The notes below the pieces were generated by a model that searched no databases, was not told the origin of the DNA, and was given only the letters and a program-made list of their open reading frames with translations. 64,000 nt of DNA from Lentilitoribacter sp. Alg239-R112 (GTDB taxonomy: Bacteria; Pseudomonadota; Alphaproteobacteria; Rhizobiales; Rhizobiaceae), in assembly GCF_900537175.1 (NCBI RefSeq), contig NZ_LS999833.1:558001-622000 (forward strand). Reading direction: 5' to 3'. Positions 27,783 to 37,985 of this stretch are shown here, in pieces; position 1 is the stretch's first letter, and the number at the start of each line of letters is the position of its first letter. The translations under genes were made by a program, and so were the position numbers.

Positions 27783-28070
27783 ATGATATACAACTTATCT
27801 CTCAAGCAAGCCGACGTACCAGACCCACATAATGGTGATGTTAATTTAGGGCTTCATCACGAAGGCGCGGAAATTGCCAGCATTGATCTACATTGGGATA
27901 ACACTCAGTTTACCGGTCGGTTTAATGGCTTTGCACCAGACCTGCCCACAAAAGCGCACCCTATGGCTTATATCAAAGCGGCCATTGATGCGATTTACAA
28001 CGCCAAAGTCACACCAGATGAGCCAATTTCCAGCGTTTTTGGGCGCAGCCCTCTTCAAATCGACGTCTAA
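27783..28070 (+). CDS. Small protein of unknown function
   Basis: A 95-residue cytoplasmic protein with no signal peptide or membrane segment. It is rich in His and Asp in its first half (NLGLHHEGAEIASIDLHWD) and has no family I recognise. The ATG follows AAAGGAG closely, so translation is likely. It precedes a secreted unknown protein by 13 bp, forming a pair divergent from a LysR gene. Confidence 0.6.
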   Translation: MIYNLSLKQADVPDPHNGDVNLGLHHEGAEIASIDLHWDNTQFTGRFNGFAPDLPTKAHPMAYIKAAIDAIYNAKVTPDEPISSVFGRSPLQIDV

Positions 28071-28083
28071 TCAGGAGAAACTT

Positions 28084-28755
28084 ATGAAAATAGTATTACT
28101 GTCCGTTGTCACACTTTTAACCACGAGCGTAGCGCAGGCTCAAACAGCACTTTATCTTTCAATTCCTTCCGTTTCGGATGCAACATTGTCGAGCTGGGAT
28201 GCCGAAGTTAGCTCTGTCTTTTCTAGTGCGGGATGTGAAATTAACCGTTCCGGGAAAATTGGTGGAGCGCTGGGACCGTTAGCGTGGCCTGAACTCAATA
28301 CATTCCGCCTCTATCAATGCAATGAAAGTGTTTTGACTGCTCTAGTTGAAGCTGGCGTGACAGATAAACTAACCAGCGGCTCACGCCAACCAGTATTAGT
28401 AGAAGGTGACTTGGTGACAATGGATGCACCAATGCCAACTGTTACTGCTGAATACATCATCAAAGTCTCCTATTACAGCGACACTGACGGAACCTTGCGG
28501 GATAAGGATCTTGTTGCATTAAATACAAAAGTATCTTCAAAAAAAGGAGTCTGGCACACGGAGGGCGTACTCATCCCATCAAAAACCGTAGGGACAATTC
28601 GCCCAGATGAGTTGACATTTCTATTCTATGATAGCTCTGATATTGCAAACAAATTTCGCGATGAACACCCTGAAATCCTTGAAATGATAGGTCAGTTTAA
28701 TGGCGCCCACTTAACATCTTTTCTATACCTTGGCGCGACCATCTCTGAAAATTAG
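28084..28755 (+). CDS. Secreted protein of unknown function
   Basis: A 223-residue protein with a clear signal peptide (MKIVLLSVVTLLTTSVAQA before QTAL). The mature part has only two cysteines, in NESV-flanking segments, and no recognised motif. A Thr-Asp-Gly-containing stretch and FYDSSDIANKFRDEHPE near the end may suggest an alpha/beta fold. The ATG follows CAGGAGAAACTT. An in-frame extension to 27874 runs through the previous gene and is rejected. It is cotranscribed with the 95-residue gene. Confidence 0.65.
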   Translation: MKIVLLSVVTLLTTSVAQAQTALYLSIPSVSDATLSSWDAEVSSVFSSAGCEINRSGKIGGALGPLAWPELNTFRLYQCNESVLTALVEAGVTDKLTSGSRQPVLVEGDLVTMDAPMPTVTAEYIIKVSYYSDTDGTLRDKDLVALNTKVSSKKGVWHTEGVLIPSKTVGTIRPDELTFLFYDSSDIANKFRDEHPEILEMIGQFNGAHLTSFLYLGATISEN

Positions 28756-28806
28756 AGTTGTGATTTGGTGAGCGCGTAAGCTTTTGCACTTTCATAATAT
28801 AAATCA

Positions 28807-28833
28807 GCCGCCCAAGATTAAACTTTGGGCGGC
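28807..28833. terminator. Bidirectional terminator
   Basis: GCCGCCCAA (28807-28815) pairs with TTGGGCGGC (28825-28833) with a 9-nt loop, between convergent genes ending at 28755 and 28879. Short T-containing tails lie on both sides. Confidence 0.75.
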
Positions 28834-28878
28834 GATGAAACTTTCTCATTTAAATCACAAACTAGATGGAATTGATCC

Positions 28879-29469
28879 TTATAGCGCTGTTGTCATTTTC
28901 TGTATCATTAGTCGCTGTAAAAGTATGACTGTTTTGGCATCGCAGATCTCACCATTTTCAATCATGTCCATCGCATCTTTGAGCGGAACATGTATCACTT
29001 CGATATCTTCACCCTCTTCAATGAGCCCTCCTCCGACAGAGGCCCGCTCATTTTCAGAGTAGCTCCCTTGAAAAAACACAAGATATTCAGTGACTGAACC
29101 GGGGCTCATGTAAAGATCGAATATATGTTCGAGAGTAGCGATTTCATAGCCTGTTTCTTCAATCAGTTCTACCCGCATGCGCTCCGCAGCTTCTGCACCA
29201 TCTAGCAGCCCTGCAGGGGTTTCTATTAGGGAGGTTATACCGCCGTTCAAAAATGCAGGTAGACGAAACTGCCGTGTGAGCAACACGCAATCAGTCGCTG
29301 AATTATAAAGAAGGCAGGTTGCGCCATTTCCCCTGTCGTAGGCTTCACGGGTTAAACGTTGCCACTCTCCGCTACGACGTTTCAAGTCGTACTCGTGCTT
29401 GGTCAACTTACCCCAATCATCTGCCAAAACCATCTGATTGATAGAACGGAACACCGCTGGCTTGCTCAA
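28879..29469 (-). CDS. nudK: Nudix hydrolase, NudK (GDP-mannose pyrophosphatase) type
   Basis: A Nudix-family pyrophosphatase of 196 residues. The Nudix box is GLLDGAEAAERMRVELIEET; the position that is Arg in the general box is Val here, and E. coli NudK also deviates at that place. ETPAGLLDG and LYMSPGSVTEYLVFF are typical of NudK/ADP-sugar hydrolases. It hydrolyses nucleotide sugars such as GDP-mannose. It is transcribed towards the terminator at 28807-28833. Confidence 0.8.
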   Translation of the reverse strand: MSKPAVFRSINQMVLADDWGKLTKHEYDLKRRSGEWQRLTREAYDRGNGATCLLYNSATDCVLLTRQFRLPAFLNGGITSLIETPAGLLDGAEAAERMRVELIEETGYEIATLEHIFDLYMSPGSVTEYLVFFQGSYSENERASVGGGLIEEGEDIEVIHVPLKDAMDMIENGEICDAKTVILLQRLMIQKMTTAL

Positions 29470-29676
29470 ATTGGCGACTCCTTCATTGAAATAAATTCCT
29501 GCCCAAAATCACAGAGAATCGTGGTCACGCAGCTAAAACTAAGCCATGGACGAGAGTTATGGTTGTTGTCAATATTTGAGAAACTCTGAGGGTTATAACG
29601 GGGAGTAAAATGTGCACTGTCAGAAAATACCAGGAACAATACCTTTGTTTAATTGGCTATTACTCGCAAAATTGAC

Positions 29677-30330
29677 CTAACCGGATCGATGAACGGGGAC
29701 GGTAACTTCGACGGTAGCCAGCAGGCCAGATATGAGCAGAAGCTCCTCCTGCGGTGTGATGCTGGCTGTATGGGTGAACACCCAATCATGTGTGATCATC
29801 AATTTCTTAAGCCGACCCAAGAAGCTTGGCTTTCCTGAACGACGCCTATCGCACGCCCCGCTACCGCGCTCTTCACGTCGGATTGCACCGATTTCAGTTC
29901 CATCTTCAATACATGAATAAGCATCTGGCCAACTGCCCAATGCTGAGCGCAAAATACCTTCGCCTATCCCTGTTTGATCACAGATGTCAAACTTACGTCC
30001 TTTGGATGTCGTCAGTTGCCAACCTGATTTCATTTTATTGCCTGCACTTATATTGCCAACGCGCTTGTTATCCACATCATCTAGTTCCCATGCTGTTCCC
30101 TGAAGATTGGCGACTGAAAGGAAACCGATATTCAAACCATCATGGTGAAAGCGCGTTACGCCACGCAAGAAGGACTTTTCTATATCGCAGGTCAAGAAGG
30201 GTTTTACTGTGTCTTTAAGACCTTGTCCGTGTGTTATTTCGTATCTGCGACGCACGCCTTTAGGCAAAGCTTCGCCAGTAGAATCTTGGCTTGTAACTTG
30301 CATAAATCTTATGGTCTGAAATTTCTGCAT
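29677..30330 (-). CDS. Conserved-looking protein of unknown function, possibly LURP-one/scramblase-like
   Basis: A 217-residue protein. Blocks such as SFLRGVTRFHHDGLNIGF, GTAWELDDVDNKRVGNI and LLISGLLATVEVTV suggest a beta-barrel with a C-terminal hydrophobic helix, as in LURP-one or scramblase-like proteins; this is a weak resemblance. The ATG at 30330 (MQKFQTIRF) was chosen over TTG at 30360. No clear neighbours share its strand closely. The 207-bp gap between it and nudK shows no feature. Confidence 0.5.
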   Translation of the reverse strand: MQKFQTIRFMQVTSQDSTGEALPKGVRRRYEITHGQGLKDTVKPFLTCDIEKSFLRGVTRFHHDGLNIGFLSVANLQGTAWELDDVDNKRVGNISAGNKMKSGWQLTTSKGRKFDICDQTGIGEGILRSALGSWPDAYSCIEDGTEIGAIRREERGSGACDRRRSGKPSFLGRLKKLMITHDWVFTHTASITPQEELLLISGLLATVEVTVPVHRSG

Positions 30331-30433
30331 ATAATCTGTCCAAGAGAAAAACTTTCGCAAAGTATCACCACTTTACTGCCACTTATCAAGTAACTGACTG
30401 GTTCATCGTCCTAGTTGATAAATAAATCATGAA

Positions 30434-30680
30434 TTAAAAATCAACAAATGCAGCAATCTTTTCTATGGCTTGTTCCGCTTCTGGTATATCCATCTGCATA
30501 GGCCTTGCACCCAAACGACTTAAGGCCAAAGTTAACAGTTCTCAGCGATGTTAAAATTCACGCAAAGACTATAATCAGCTTTGACAGCTCAGACAGTTCA
30601 CTCGGCACGGCGCAATAATTTGCTGCCATTTTGTTCCACCAACACAACAATCAAAACATCTGTTGCCAATATGTTTTTGA
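30434..30680 (-). pseudogene. Decayed gene remnant, possibly a PIN-domain (VapC) toxin
   Basis: Two short minus-strand coding pieces separated by stops. The upstream piece (about 30598-30680) reads NILATDVLIVVLVEQNGSKL, like the start of a PIN domain. The downstream piece (30434-30539) ends SRLGARPMQMDIPEAEQAIE then KIAAFVDF and a stop, like a VapC C-terminus. Stops interrupt both frames and no start or antitoxin is seen. The PIN assignment is tentative. Confidence 0.3.
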
Positions 30681-30914
30681 TTTACTGATTATTTACCGAT
30701 TGCACCTATTTTTCGCTGGCATCCTTAGATACCACCGACGTGAAATAACATTAAATAACTCAGATAAGCCTTTCAAATAATTATATCTTTATGAAGGCAC
30801 GTACATTTTCGTGCAACACTTTATCTGATACATTATGAATCTGAATCTATTTGTTAGAAAATTAAGCTAAGCTATTTATTTATATCAGTAATAATCTAAA
30901 CAATACATATCTAG
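30681..30914. other. AT-rich stretch without genes
   Basis: It completes a 584-bp gap between the gene starting at 30330 and the end of ppx. Only one small hairpin is visible, GCACG (about 30791-30795) with CGTGC (about 30804-30808). No promoter or terminator can be called with confidence. Confidence 0.4.
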
Positions 30915-32435
30915 CTAGATGATCTTAATTTCAATTTTTTTATCAACCAATCTTTCCAATTGTGCTATTCGATTGGCAAGGCGCTCGCCCAAAAAGTCGC
31001 TCATACTCTTTGGAACACACAGATAGATATCTGCATCGCTTTTCTTATCTGCAAGTTTGAACATCAGCTTGGGGATCGCGCCCTGCACGGAAGCTGAAAA
31101 CAGGTACAAAACACGCAAGATCGCGCCGAGCAACTTTGCTCTGAAAACAAAATCCGGCGTCGCAACATCTATGAGGCTGCGCGACACGCCATCATCAGAA
31201 AGCCCTTCATATCGGTAGTAATTCGTCAGCGCGATATATACTCTTCCCGGATGCGAGACACTCGCAAATGATCCGTTGGAGATGATGTTAAGTGCCTGAA
31301 GTCCGCGGTAATCAGGGTGCGCACGCCAGCTAATATCAGCCAGATAACATGCAGCAGCGCGATAGCGAGAATTCTCTTTGTTCTCTTTTATTCCAAAAAC
31401 TGGAAATGCACTTTCAGTAAAATCAACGAGTTCTTGTGCATGGATGGGAGAGCGAGCACGGAGGATTGAAAATTCTCGCGACACTTCCAGCAAAGGGTCT
31501 AGGTCAGCATTTTTCTTATCAAGCAAAGAGTAGAGATATCCTTCGCGAACACCCTGCGCTGAAAAAGCAATTCGCTCCGGTTTCATTCGCTTTAAAACTT
31601 CTTGCATTGTCAAAGCGCCAAAAGGCATCAAGTTTCGTCGATTTTTGGAAACAGCTCTGAGCGTATCCTTCTCAAACTCATCAAGAGCGAGAACATCATC
31701 GAGAAAGTCCATCATCTCGGAATATCCGATTTCATAGCCTTGCATCATATGCATGGGATAATCTGTCGCTTCCATGTGCAACTTCGCGATAGCTCGCCAT
31801 GTTCCGCCTACGGCATAAAACTGTCGTCCCTTTCCGGCTGATAACAAATCAACCTTCGATATATGCGATTTTGCAATTTTGCGAGCTTTGTCCAGATCCC
31901 CACCAGATTCATCTTGCAACCGCAAGCCACCAAGCGGGAGTGTAATACCTTTTTGATCCTTCTTATTGATATCGACCAATTCAAGAGATCCGCCACCCAG
32001 ATCGCCTACGATGCCATCAGGATTATAAACTCCGCTTATCACACCAAAGGAGGCGAACTTTGCCTCTTCCTCACCGGTCAGGACTTTAAGTTTGCATTTG
32101 AGCGCTGCTTCTGCATCTTTGATGAAGGCAGGCCCATTTGTTGCGTCGCGTGCAGCGGCAGTTGCTAAAACGTGAACGTCTTCTGCGCCAACTTGATCGC
32201 ATAATCTTCTAAATCGATAGAGTGTCTTAATTGCGCGCTCAACGCCTTCTGGGTCCATCTGACCGGTCGTTGCCACACCTTTGCCAAGTCCGCACAGTGC
32301 TTTTTCATTAAACAGAATATTAGGAGAACGCAAAAGGCCTTCGTATATAACCAAGCGAACAGAATTCGACCCGATATCAACTACAGCAACGGGTCTTATC
32401 CCGGGCAAGCGCCCTTGAGCTTCCGATTCAACCAT
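30915..32435 (-). CDS. ppx: Exopolyphosphatase (Ppx/GppA family)
   Basis: Degrades polyphosphate or pppGpp from the chain end; 506 residues. The ASKHA-type phosphate loops are VAVVDIGSNSVRLVIYEGL near the start and VGDLGGGSLELVDI near 140; TGEEEAKFASFGV lies between. The C-terminal half is an HD-like helical domain. It is 39 bp downstream of ppk on the same strand, so synthesis and breakdown of polyphosphate are cotranscribed. This order is usual in Hyphomicrobiales. Confidence 0.93.
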   Translation of the reverse strand: MVESEAQGRLPGIRPVAVVDIGSNSVRLVIYEGLLRSPNILFNEKALCGLGKGVATTGQMDPEGVERAIKTLYRFRRLCDQVGAEDVHVLATAAARDATNGPAFIKDAEAALKCKLKVLTGEEEAKFASFGVISGVYNPDGIVGDLGGGSLELVDINKKDQKGITLPLGGLRLQDESGGDLDKARKIAKSHISKVDLLSAGKGRQFYAVGGTWRAIAKLHMEATDYPMHMMQGYEIGYSEMMDFLDDVLALDEFEKDTLRAVSKNRRNLMPFGALTMQEVLKRMKPERIAFSAQGVREGYLYSLLDKKNADLDPLLEVSREFSILRARSPIHAQELVDFTESAFPVFGIKENKENSRYRAAACYLADISWRAHPDYRGLQALNIISNGSFASVSHPGRVYIALTNYYRYEGLSDDGVSRSLIDVATPDFVFRAKLLGAILRVLYLFSASVQGAIPKLMFKLADKKSDADIYLCVPKSMSDFLGERLANRIAQLERLVDKKIEIKII

Positions 32436-32474
32436 TCAAAACTAGTAACTTAATGATTTCAATCTGCCAAGAGT

Positions 32475-34661
32475 TTAATGATTGCGTTCTGCCAGGAGGC
32501 TTGCAATACGCTTTGGTGCACTAGACTTAAGCGCGTCTCCGCGGCCCGAAAGGCTTGGATTCGTCATAAAATATTCCTGTGCATTAAATGGTTCTTCACC
32601 CGGCTTCACCTCCATCCGCTTCGACGTACCATCAGACAAGATCTCATATGACTGCTGATTATCACTTAGATTCGCCAACATAATTTGCGAAACAACCTGT
32701 TCATGAACAGTCTCATTGGTCACGGAAACAAATGTTTCAACACGGCGATCTAGGTTGCGTGGCATGAAATCTGCCGATCCGAAGAATACAATTGAATTCT
32801 CCGATGGCATAGCATTACCGTTGCCAAAGCAGATAATGCGACTGTGCTCTAAGAAGCGTCCAACGATGGATTTGACCCGAATACGGTCCGATAGCCCGGG
32901 CACCTGCGGGCGCAAGCAGCAAATACCACGGATAACCAAATCGATCTCAACGCCCAGCTGACTGGCATGATAAAAAGCATCAATGATATCAGGATCGACC
33001 AATGAATTCATCTTTGCCCATATTGCGGCAGGCCTGCCAGCTTTGGCATGCTCTACTTCGACCTCAATATGTTTCAAAATTGTCGGGCGCATGGTTCGAG
33101 GCGATACAGCAAGACGCGTGACGCCTTCAGGCTCACCATAACCAGTAATATAATTAAACACTTGACCAACATCATGACCAATTTCAGGATCACAAGTAAA
33201 GTAAGAAAGATCGGTGTAAATTTTTGCTGTAATGGAATGGTAATTACCAGTACCGAGATGACAGTATGAGGTCAGTTTGCCTTCTTCCTTACGCACCACC
33301 AGCGACATCTTAGCGTGGGTTTTAAGTTCCACAAAACCAAATACTACCTGCACGCCTGCGCGTTCCAAATCTCGCGCCCAGCGGATATTTGCCTCTTCAT
33401 CAAACCGCGCTTTAAGTTCGACAAGCGCGGTCACAGATTTGCCAAGCTCAGCTGCATCCATCAATGCGCGTACGATTGGGCTGTTGTTTGACGTTCGATA
33501 GAGTGTTTGCTTGATGGCAAGCACATCAGGATCACGCGCAGCTTGGCGCAAGAACTGCACAACCACATCAAAACTCTCATAGGGGTGATGGATCACCAAG
33601 TCTTTTTCACGAATGGCAGCAAAGCAATCCCCACCATGTTCACGAACACGCTCAGGAAAACGGGCATTATATTCGTGAAATAGTAGATCGGGTCGTTTGA
33701 TTTTCGTAAGTTCTGAAATCGTGTTAAGCGCCAACAATCCGCCAAGTACGGCTACGCCGTCTTCTCGCACATCCAGCTCGTGTATCACGAATTCACGCAA
33801 GCTCTCCGGCATTTCATCATCAAATTCGACACGGATAACCGACCCACGACGACGACGCTTAAGTGCGCTCTCAAAATAGCGCACCAAGTCTTCAGCCTCT
33901 TCCTCAATCTCGATATCACTGTCACGAATAATGCGGAAAGTACCGGCACCATAAATATCATACCCCGGGAATAGACGTGTGATAAACTGACTGACGACAT
34001 CTTCAATTGTAATAAAACGGGTTAGGCCATCAGACGATGGAAGGCGAATAAACCGGTTCAATGCTGTGGGCAGGCGCAACAACGCGATAAGCTGCTCTTG
34101 ATCAACTTTCCGCACCAAGCGTAAACACATAGAAAACCCTAAGTTCGGGATAAAGGGAAACGGGTGAGCCGGATCAATTGCAAGCGGGGTCAAAACAGGA
34201 AAGATTGATTCCAAAAATTCATTTTCAAGCCATTTGGTATCTTCAGCACTCAGATTATCGGGCCTGACAATCCAGATATTCTCGGCTTCCATAAGCTTAC
34301 GCAACTCGGCAAGCGAGGCATGCTGGCTGTTTTGCAGCTCGCACGTGACGGAAAAGACTTTATCAAGCTGTTCTTGTGCGGTGAAACCATCTGGTGATGG
34401 CACTTGGATATTCTCACGAACTTGACCCTCAAGACCAGCCACACGCACCATGAAAAACTCATCAAGGTTTGCAGCGGAGATCGATAGAAAACGCAAACGT
34501 TCAAGAAGCGGGTGCGCCTCATTAAAAGATTCTTCAAGCACACGGTGATTGAACTGTAACCATGAAAACTCACGATTAATGAAACGCGACTGATCTTCAA
34601 ACCACTCAGCACCAACTTGTGTTGCGTTGTCCAATTCGTCTTTTGTCGTTTCTTTGTTCAT
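32475..34661 (-). CDS. ppk: Polyphosphate kinase 1
   Basis: Polymerises the gamma-phosphate of ATP into polyphosphate; 728 residues. The N-terminal domain begins [20 protein letters not shown]. The catalytic domains carry the autophosphorylated histidine in [19 protein letters not shown] and a second conserved His in [12 protein letters not shown]. The ATG at 34661 follows GGCGGG; a longer frame to 34745 is less likely. It follows hdaA by 117 bp, enough for its own promoter, and precedes ppx. Confidence 0.95.
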   Translation of the reverse strand: MNKETTKDELDNATQVGAEWFEDQSRFINREFSWLQFNHRVLEESFNEAHPLLERLRFLSISAANLDEFFMVRVAGLEGQVRENIQVPSPDGFTAQEQLDKVFSVTCELQNSQHASLAELRKLMEAENIWIVRPDNLSAEDTKWLENEFLESIFPVLTPLAIDPAHPFPFIPNLGFSMCLRLVRKVDQEQLIALLRLPTALNRFIRLPSSDGLTRFITIEDVVSQFITRLFPGYDIYGAGTFRIIRDSDIEIEEEAEDLVRYFESALKRRRRGSVIRVEFDDEMPESLREFVIHELDVREDGVAVLGGLLALNTISELTKIKRPDLLFHEYNARFPERVREHGGDCFAAIREKDLVIHHPYESFDVVVQFLRQAARDPDVLAIKQTLYRTSNNSPIVRALMDAAELGKSVTALVELKARFDEEANIRWARDLERAGVQVVFGFVELKTHAKMSLVVRKEEGKLTSYCHLGTGNYHSITAKIYTDLSYFTCDPEIGHDVGQVFNYITGYGEPEGVTRLAVSPRTMRPTILKHIEVEVEHAKAGRPAAIWAKMNSLVDPDIIDAFYHASQLGVEIDLVIRGICCLRPQVPGLSDRIRVKSIVGRFLEHSRIICFGNGNAMPSENSIVFFGSADFMPRNLDRRVETFVSVTNETVHEQVVSQIMLANLSDNQQSYEILSDGTSKRMEVKPGEEPFNAQEYFMTNPSLSGRGDALKSSAPKRIASLLAERNH

Positions 34662-34778
34662 ATTCCCGCCACTAATAAATTTAAACTCGCACATCGCACT
34701 GTAGGATGTTCGACCGACCATCGGATGCGCATAACAGACGAACATGTCATCTCAATGACAATATATAATTATGCTTGA

Positions 34779-35480
34779 CTATTCCATATCCGTTTCATGT
34801 AATTCAAATTCTGCCAACACATCAGCGGCAATTGAGCGGCTGATGGGAACCTTCTTGGAAAGAGTTAAATGATCCATTCGCTCTACAATTTTTTGTGCAA
34901 CAGCAAGCGATCGCTCCATACGCAAAACTAGGTAATTTACAATTTTTTTGTCAATTTCAATCTGTCTATCGGCGAACAATTTGAAAATGACTTGTGTAAG
35001 CAACGCCTCGTCTGGCTCGCCTATTTCTACAACAGTTGCAGATCGAATGCGCGATGAGAGGTCAGGCAATTTGATAGACCATGATGACGGCCAGGATCGT
35101 GATGTAATAAGAATGCTTGATTGTGCTTCCTTAACAGCGTTTAGCAGATGAAAAAATTTTGTTTCATCAATGCCTTGCCTGTCCAAATCTTCCAGCAGGA
35201 TCGGGCTTTGTTTGCTGAGTGTAACTATCTCGTCTGTCGTAGCAGAAAACTCAACTTCCTGCGCACCCGCTTTCTCGCGCCAAACATGGGCAATATGAGA
35301 TTTTCCAGACCCTGTTGGTCCTGCCAAAATTACGATGTGCGACGGCCAATTTGGCCATAGATCAAGCACCGAAACGGCGGCTTTCACTGAAGCCGTTTCG
35401 ATCAAATCATCGCGTCCCCTCGATGAAGAGATGTCAAAGGATAATGGTATTTGATTAGGCGTATCTTTAACCAAGAGCAA
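34779..35480 (-). CDS. hdaA: DnaA-related regulatory inactivator (HdaA)
   Basis: An AAA+ protein of 233 residues that, in alphaproteobacteria, promotes hydrolysis of DnaA-bound ATP after initiation together with the sliding clamp. Walker A is LAGPTGSGKSHIAHVW and Walker B is SPILLEDLDR. The N-terminus contains NQIPLSFDI, similar to a clamp-binding motif. No ATG is available: TTG at 35480 is the first possible start, and the frame is closed by the stop of the PerM-family gene 27 bp upstream. It is in the conserved ppk-hdaA-perM order. Confidence 0.85.
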   Translation of the reverse strand: MLLVKDTPNQIPLSFDISSSRGRDDLIETASVKAAVSVLDLWPNWPSHIVILAGPTGSGKSHIAHVWREKAGAQEVEFSATTDEIVTLSKQSPILLEDLDRQGIDETKFFHLLNAVKEAQSSILITSRSWPSSWSIKLPDLSSRIRSATVVEIGEPDEALLTQVIFKLFADRQIEIDKKIVNYLVLRMERSLAVAQKIVERMDHLTLSKKVPISRSIAADVLAEFELHETDME

Positions 35481-35507
35481 ACCGCTTTTTGGGGTTAGTA
35501 AGTAGCT

Positions 35508-36638
35508 TTAAGAAGCGCTTGATTCAGCATCTGAATCCGCTTCTTGTATTTCTTTATCAGCTTGATCACCTTTGTAAAGATCGCTGTCGAGATAACGTTC
35601 CAGTGCAAACCGAACCAAAACGCCCACTGCCGCTGCTGCGGGAACCGCAATCAACATACCCACAAAGCCAAATAATGCCGCAAATGCAAGCAACGCAAAC
35701 ATTAACCAAACAGGATGCAAACCAACACGCTCGCCCACAAGTTTTGGCTGTAGAATATTGCCTTCCAGAAACTGCCCTGCAAAGAAGATCGCAGCAACAA
35801 CCAAAACCATTATATAATCAGGCCAGAATTGAACGAGTGCAACGCCCACTGACAGAACCAGACCAACTATTGACCCAACATAGGGTATGAAGCTAATCAG
35901 CCCGGCAAATAATCCAATCAACAGCCCAAAGTTCAGATCAGCCAGTGACAGCGCCACGGCATAAAAAATGCCAAGAATTATACATAAACTGCCCTGCCCG
36001 CGAACAAATCCAGCGATCGCATAATCCATCTTCCCTGCAAGTTCCCGCACGGTTGTCACATGATCGCGCGGTATCCAGCTATCGACCTTTTCCATCATAT
36101 CGTCCCAATCAAGCAACAGATAGAAAGCAACAACCGGTGTAATGACAAAGAGCGATGCGATATCAACCAGCGCTTTACCTGAATTCCATATCTGCTGGAA
36201 TAGTTTGCTTAAAAAACCCGCACCTTGAGCAAGTGCGGAAGAAAGATTTTCCTTGATTGTCACTGCTTGGGAGGAAATCCACTCTGGTAACAACCCGCTT
36301 TCCGATGTTATTAGCTCCTGCAAGCTGACAGCATATGCTGGCAATCGTTCAATAAATTCAGATGCTTGGGTTACTAAAACCGGAATGATAACCATCAATG
36401 AGAGTAAAAACAGCAATACAAAAACGGCAAGGATAGAGGCAGTTGCCCAAAGTCGTGAGAAGCCCCAAGTCTCCAATTTGTCAGCGACCGGGTCAAGAAA
36501 ATACGCTAGCGCCATGCCCACGATGAAAGGAAGGAGGACGGAGCTAAAAACGACGAGAAACAGTATAAAAACTGAAAGCGCAATCATCCAAAAGATCGCT
36601 TGTCTACGGATTGTCTGAGCCGAAATATGGGTAACCAC
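35508..36638 (-). CDS. AI-2E family (PerM-type) membrane protein
   Basis: An inner-membrane permease of 376 residues with about eight membrane segments. A characteristic core is FIPYVGSIVGLVLSVGVALV followed by GNILQPKLVGERVGLHPVW. Members export autoinducer-2 or act as Na+/H+ antiporters; the specific role here cannot be told. The C-terminus is acidic and Ser-rich. It is divergent from purM and upstream of hdaA. The 241-bp gap to purM is AT-rich and holds only the two promoters. Confidence 0.88.
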   Translation of the reverse strand: MVTHISAQTIRRQAIFWMIALSVFILFLVVFSSVLLPFIVGMALAYFLDPVADKLETWGFSRLWATASILAVFVLLFLLSLMVIIPVLVTQASEFIERLPAYAVSLQELITSESGLLPEWISSQAVTIKENLSSALAQGAGFLSKLFQQIWNSGKALVDIASLFVITPVVAFYLLLDWDDMMEKVDSWIPRDHVTTVRELAGKMDYAIAGFVRGQGSLCIILGIFYAVALSLADLNFGLLIGLFAGLISFIPYVGSIVGLVLSVGVALVQFWPDYIMVLVVAAIFFAGQFLEGNILQPKLVGERVGLHPVWLMFALLAFAALFGFVGMLIAVPAAAAVGVLVRFALERYLDSDLYKGDQADKEIQEADSDAESSAS

Positions 36639-36879
36639 GTCTATGTCTCCAATTATTCAGCGCAAGCTCTACAAATTACTTTCCGCTGTTACATTATGCT
36701 ATGCATTCAAATCATTTGTTGAATATATAGGGCTTGTTTATGCAATAGCAAAGCTTATTGAAATACCAGATGGAAACGTGCGGTTAAAAAGAACCTTGAA
36801 TTATAGGCTCAAAAGCTTGCGCTATTGGCATTTGCATGTCATCTGAACCTCATAATGACATGGATAGGGATCTAACGTT

Positions 36880-37956
36880 GTGACTGACAAGAAAAATGGC
36901 CTGACCTATAGTGATGCTGGCGTTGATATCGATGCAGGCAATGACATGGTTGAAAAAATCAAGCCGTTGGTAAAATCAACACGTCGCTCTGGCGCTGATG
37001 GCGAAATTGGTGGTTTCGGCGGTCTGTTTGACCTTAAGGCCGCTGGATTTAAAGACCCTCTCCTTGTGGCTGCAAATGATGGTGTAGGCACAAAACTTCG
37101 TGTCGCCATCGAAGCAGGTGAACATAAAACAGTTGGCATTGACCTTGTTGCGATGTGCGTCAATGATCTGGTTGTGCAAGGCGCTGAACCTCTTCTTTTT
37201 CTTGATTATTTCGCAACGGGACAACTTGATCCTGAACAGGGATACGACATTGTATCCGGTATTGCTAAAGGGTGTCAGGATGCTGGCTGTGCCTTAATCG
37301 GTGGCGAAACGGCTGAGATGCCGGGCATGTACCACGGCAATGATTATGATCTTGCAGGCTTTGCCGTTGGCGCGTGCGAACGTGGTGAATTACTGCCAAG
37401 TGAAGAATTGCAGGAAGGCGATGTCCTGTTGGGTCTTGCCTCTTCTGGCGTTCATTCAAATGGCTTTTCGCTCGTGCGCCGAATTGTTGAAATGAGCGGA
37501 CTTGCCTATAGCGATGCAGCACCATTTGGCAACGCCTCCGATGAACAGCATACTTTAGGTCAAGCATTACTTGAGCCGACAAAAATATACGTCAAACCAC
37601 TGCTTGAAGCGATCAAGACGACAGGTCATGTCAAAGCTATGGCGCACATTACCGGTGGTGGCTTCCCAGAAAATATTCCGCGGGTTTTGCCAGATAATTT
37701 GGCAGCAAACATCGATCTATCGGCCATCAATGTTCCTCCAGTCTTTTCATGGCTATCAAAAACAGGCGGTGTTGAAGTCAATGAAATGCTGCGCACATTT
37801 AACTGCGGCATAGGCATGATTGTTGTTGCAACAGCAGAACACGCAGATGACGTTACGCTAGCCCTTGAAGGTGCAGGAGAACTTGTAACAAAACTTGGCA
37901 CGATTACTGCATGTCAAGATAAAGACGTCGTCTATAGCGGCAAACTCAAGCTTTAA
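36880..37956 (+). CDS. purM: Phosphoribosylformylglycinamidine cyclo-ligase
   Basis: Fifth step of purine synthesis (FGAM to AIR, ATP-dependent); 358 residues. Signature regions are [74 protein letters not shown] and [16 protein letters not shown]. The start is GTG at 36880, after AGGGA. purN follows after 29 bp, giving a two-gene operon. Confidence 0.96.
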   Translation: MTDKKNGLTYSDAGVDIDAGNDMVEKIKPLVKSTRRSGADGEIGGFGGLFDLKAAGFKDPLLVAANDGVGTKLRVAIEAGEHKTVGIDLVAMCVNDLVVQGAEPLLFLDYFATGQLDPEQGYDIVSGIAKGCQDAGCALIGGETAEMPGMYHGNDYDLAGFAVGACERGELLPSEELQEGDVLLGLASSGVHSNGFSLVRRIVEMSGLAYSDAAPFGNASDEQHTLGQALLEPTKIYVKPLLEAIKTTGHVKAMAHITGGGFPENIPRVLPDNLAANIDLSAINVPPVFSWLSKTGGVEVNEMLRTFNCGIGMIVVATAEHADDVTLALEGAGELVTKLGTITACQDKDVVYSGKLKL

Positions 37957-37985
37957 TTATCAGCGCAAACGAGGACGCAACGGTA

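Noticed and set aside
36643..36846. A 67-codon frame between the PerM-type gene and purM
   Set aside because: AT-rich, no ribosome site, no recognisable motif, and it fills a region expected to hold two divergent promoters.
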